47,753 nt of DNA from a virus: IMG/VR virus record IMGVR_UViG_3300045999_008178, positions 1 to 47,753 of that record. The stretch is one strand, 5' to 3'. Positions 47,046 through 47,753 of the stretch are shown here, in pieces. Positions within the stretch are counted from its first letter, which is position 1. Every line of letters starts with the position of its first letter. Under the pieces are notes generated by a model. It made no database searches, was not told the DNA's origin, and saw nothing but the letters and a program-made list of their open reading frames with translations. Position numbers and translations under genes: made by a program.

Positions 47046-47753
47046 TCAATTGCCTCCTTTATTGGCTCTTCGGCGGCGAGCGGCGGAAATCGGGGCTTCT
47101 TTTTTGAGGTCACCAAGGTATTCCCGAAGGTTATTTCTATACCCTTTAGCCTCTATTTGTGCTGTTTTCACATTTAGTGCTGAACCTGTGCTCCAGTATG
47201 TAGAGTTTGCTTTCTTTGTTGCTCCCAGCTTTGCGCTGATTTTGCCACGAGTCGCCTTAAACTTACCTACCGTGCGACCAATGTCTTTTACTTTTTGCCT
47301 CATTCCTCGGTATTTCATAGCGCCTACTGTACCTGCGGCGATGCCGCCAGCAACGGCGGCTACTTTAAGACCGGTCTGAACATTTTCATTGCCAAGGGCA
47401 GATTTAACAGTACCTAGAACTCCTTTATTACACTTCTTGCCTTCAGCGATGCCTGAGCGTCCACACTTCTTATCCTCCCGCACACTCAACACACCACGAA
47501 TATAACCCCTACTACGTTTGTGGATCCCAAGTTCACAAGCATCGAGATATTCCATAGGAGTAAGTACAGCGTCCATTGCTGCTTTAGCTGCGCAGCCACA
47601 AGAGCCACTCTTCTTACCCTTCTTCGTGCAAGCGGCACAGGGCTTCTTACCTTTCCCGTGGGGGGCGTCGCCGTACTCGGGGGACTCTCCCTTCTCCATC
47701 TTCGTAGACTCCATTCCTTCCTCCGCAGCACCACCTTTGGCGGGCTTTTTACG
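47046..47753 (-). CDS. DKKCG-tagged protein, paralog 2, cut by window edge
   Basis: Frame stays open through the right edge, so the gene may be longer; an ATG at 47714 would give 222 aa. The first part is Lys/Gly/Cys-rich (KGKKPCAACTKKGKKSGSCGC), then LTPMEYLDACELGIHKRSRGYIRGVL. The tag EDKKCGRSGIAEGKKCNKG is internal here, followed by the same GTVKSALGNENVQTGLK and membrane-like helix as its neighbour. Ends basic (ARRRRANKG). It could be a capsid internal protein or the tail of a portal-region gene. Confidence 0.7.
   Translation of the reverse strand, partial: RKKPAKGGAAEEGMESTKMEKGESPEYGDAPHGKGKKPCAACTKKGKKSGSCGCAAKAAMDAVLTPMEYLDACELGIHKRSRGYIRGVLSVREDKKCGRSGIAEGKKCNKGVLGTVKSALGNENVQTGLKVAAVAGGIAAGTVGAMKYRGMRQKVKDIGRTVGKFKATRGKISAKLGATKKANSTYWSTGSALNVKTAQIEAKGYRNNLREYLGDLKKEAPISAARRRRANKGGN

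Larger units (their letters stand above)
355..47682. repeat. Dispersed CTCGGGG motif
   Basis: 44 copies of CTCGGGG by eye, 30 on the plus strand and 14 on the minus; about 25 extend to CTCGGGGG. Examples: 355, 6927, 10963, 12081, 15189, 18472, 22014, 28020, 28511, 33366, 36297, 42872, 43415, 45482, 47676 (plus); 13147, 20918, 23265, 28246, 28363, 34627, 40349, 44635, 46668 (minus). For this base composition about 4 would be expected. Only two copies lie left of 10.9 kb. Confidence 0.85.

Noticed and set aside
1-47753. HIP1 (GCGATCGC) enrichment typical of cyanobacterial genomes
   Set aside because: I noticed no copy while reading; avoidance is possible but needs a computed count.

Overview
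The window reads as most of a tailed, probably long-tailed (siphovirus-type), phage genome infecting a cyanobacterium. The host call rests on a cyanobacterial-type AbrB regulator (17608-18063), a primary-type sigma factor with cyanobacterial-like regions 1.2-4 (6678-7574), and small genes and fibre domains of a type I associate with cyanophages. I see no integrase, CRISPR array or canonical tRNA. The large terminase and portal are not visible and presumably lie beyond the right edge, where an open frame runs off the window.

Layout. (1) 88-5625, minus strand: an accessory operon of small genes, many coupled by 4-nt ATGA overlaps, with two alanine-repeat proteins. (2) About 5.67-6.58 kb, minus strand: a gene-free block of dense, GNRA- and UNCG-capped hairpins, ending in a tRNA-like cloverleaf and preceded by a good sigma70-type promoter. 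It is probably one large structured RNA of about 870 nt. (3) 6678-10475, minus strand: sigma factor, dNMP kinase, PD-(D/E)XK exonuclease, a Cro/C1 regulator, an acidic-tailed ssDNA-binding protein and a small DNA-binding protein. (4) 10661-18926, plus strand: primase-helicase, ribbon-helix-helix protein, RecD/Dda-like helicase, family A DNA polymerase, AbrB-like regulator and an M15-type lysis protein. (5) 18920-44020, minus strand, read from right to left: protease/scaffold, cement protein, major capsid protein, connectors and neck fibres, tail tube, G/GT chaperones with a -1 frameshift site, a giant tape measure protein, tail tip and tail fibres, and a holin-like membrane protein. (6) 44057-47753: a membrane-anchored protein kinase, a small capsid-protein-derived gene, dCTP deaminase, and a family of proteins sharing an N-terminal DKKCGxSGI tag.

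How it works together: the left operon and the sigma and AbrB-like proteins probably act early on host physiology and transcription. dNMP kinase and dCTP deaminase feed dNTP synthesis. The primase-helicase, helicase, SSB, exonuclease and polymerase replicate and recombine the DNA. The long minus-strand block builds the particle.

Most unusual: the large structured RNA with an anticodon-less tRNA-like end; a tag plus membrane-helix module shared by a kinase and two other head-region proteins; a strongly over-represented 7-mer (CTCGGGG, 44 sites by eye against about 4 expected); a 35-bp tandem duplication breaking a capsid-protein-derived gene; an inverted-repeat cluster at the end of the primase gene; and a duplicated leader hairpin that takes the place of a Shine-Dalgarno sequence. 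All counts and structures were made by reading and were not computed.
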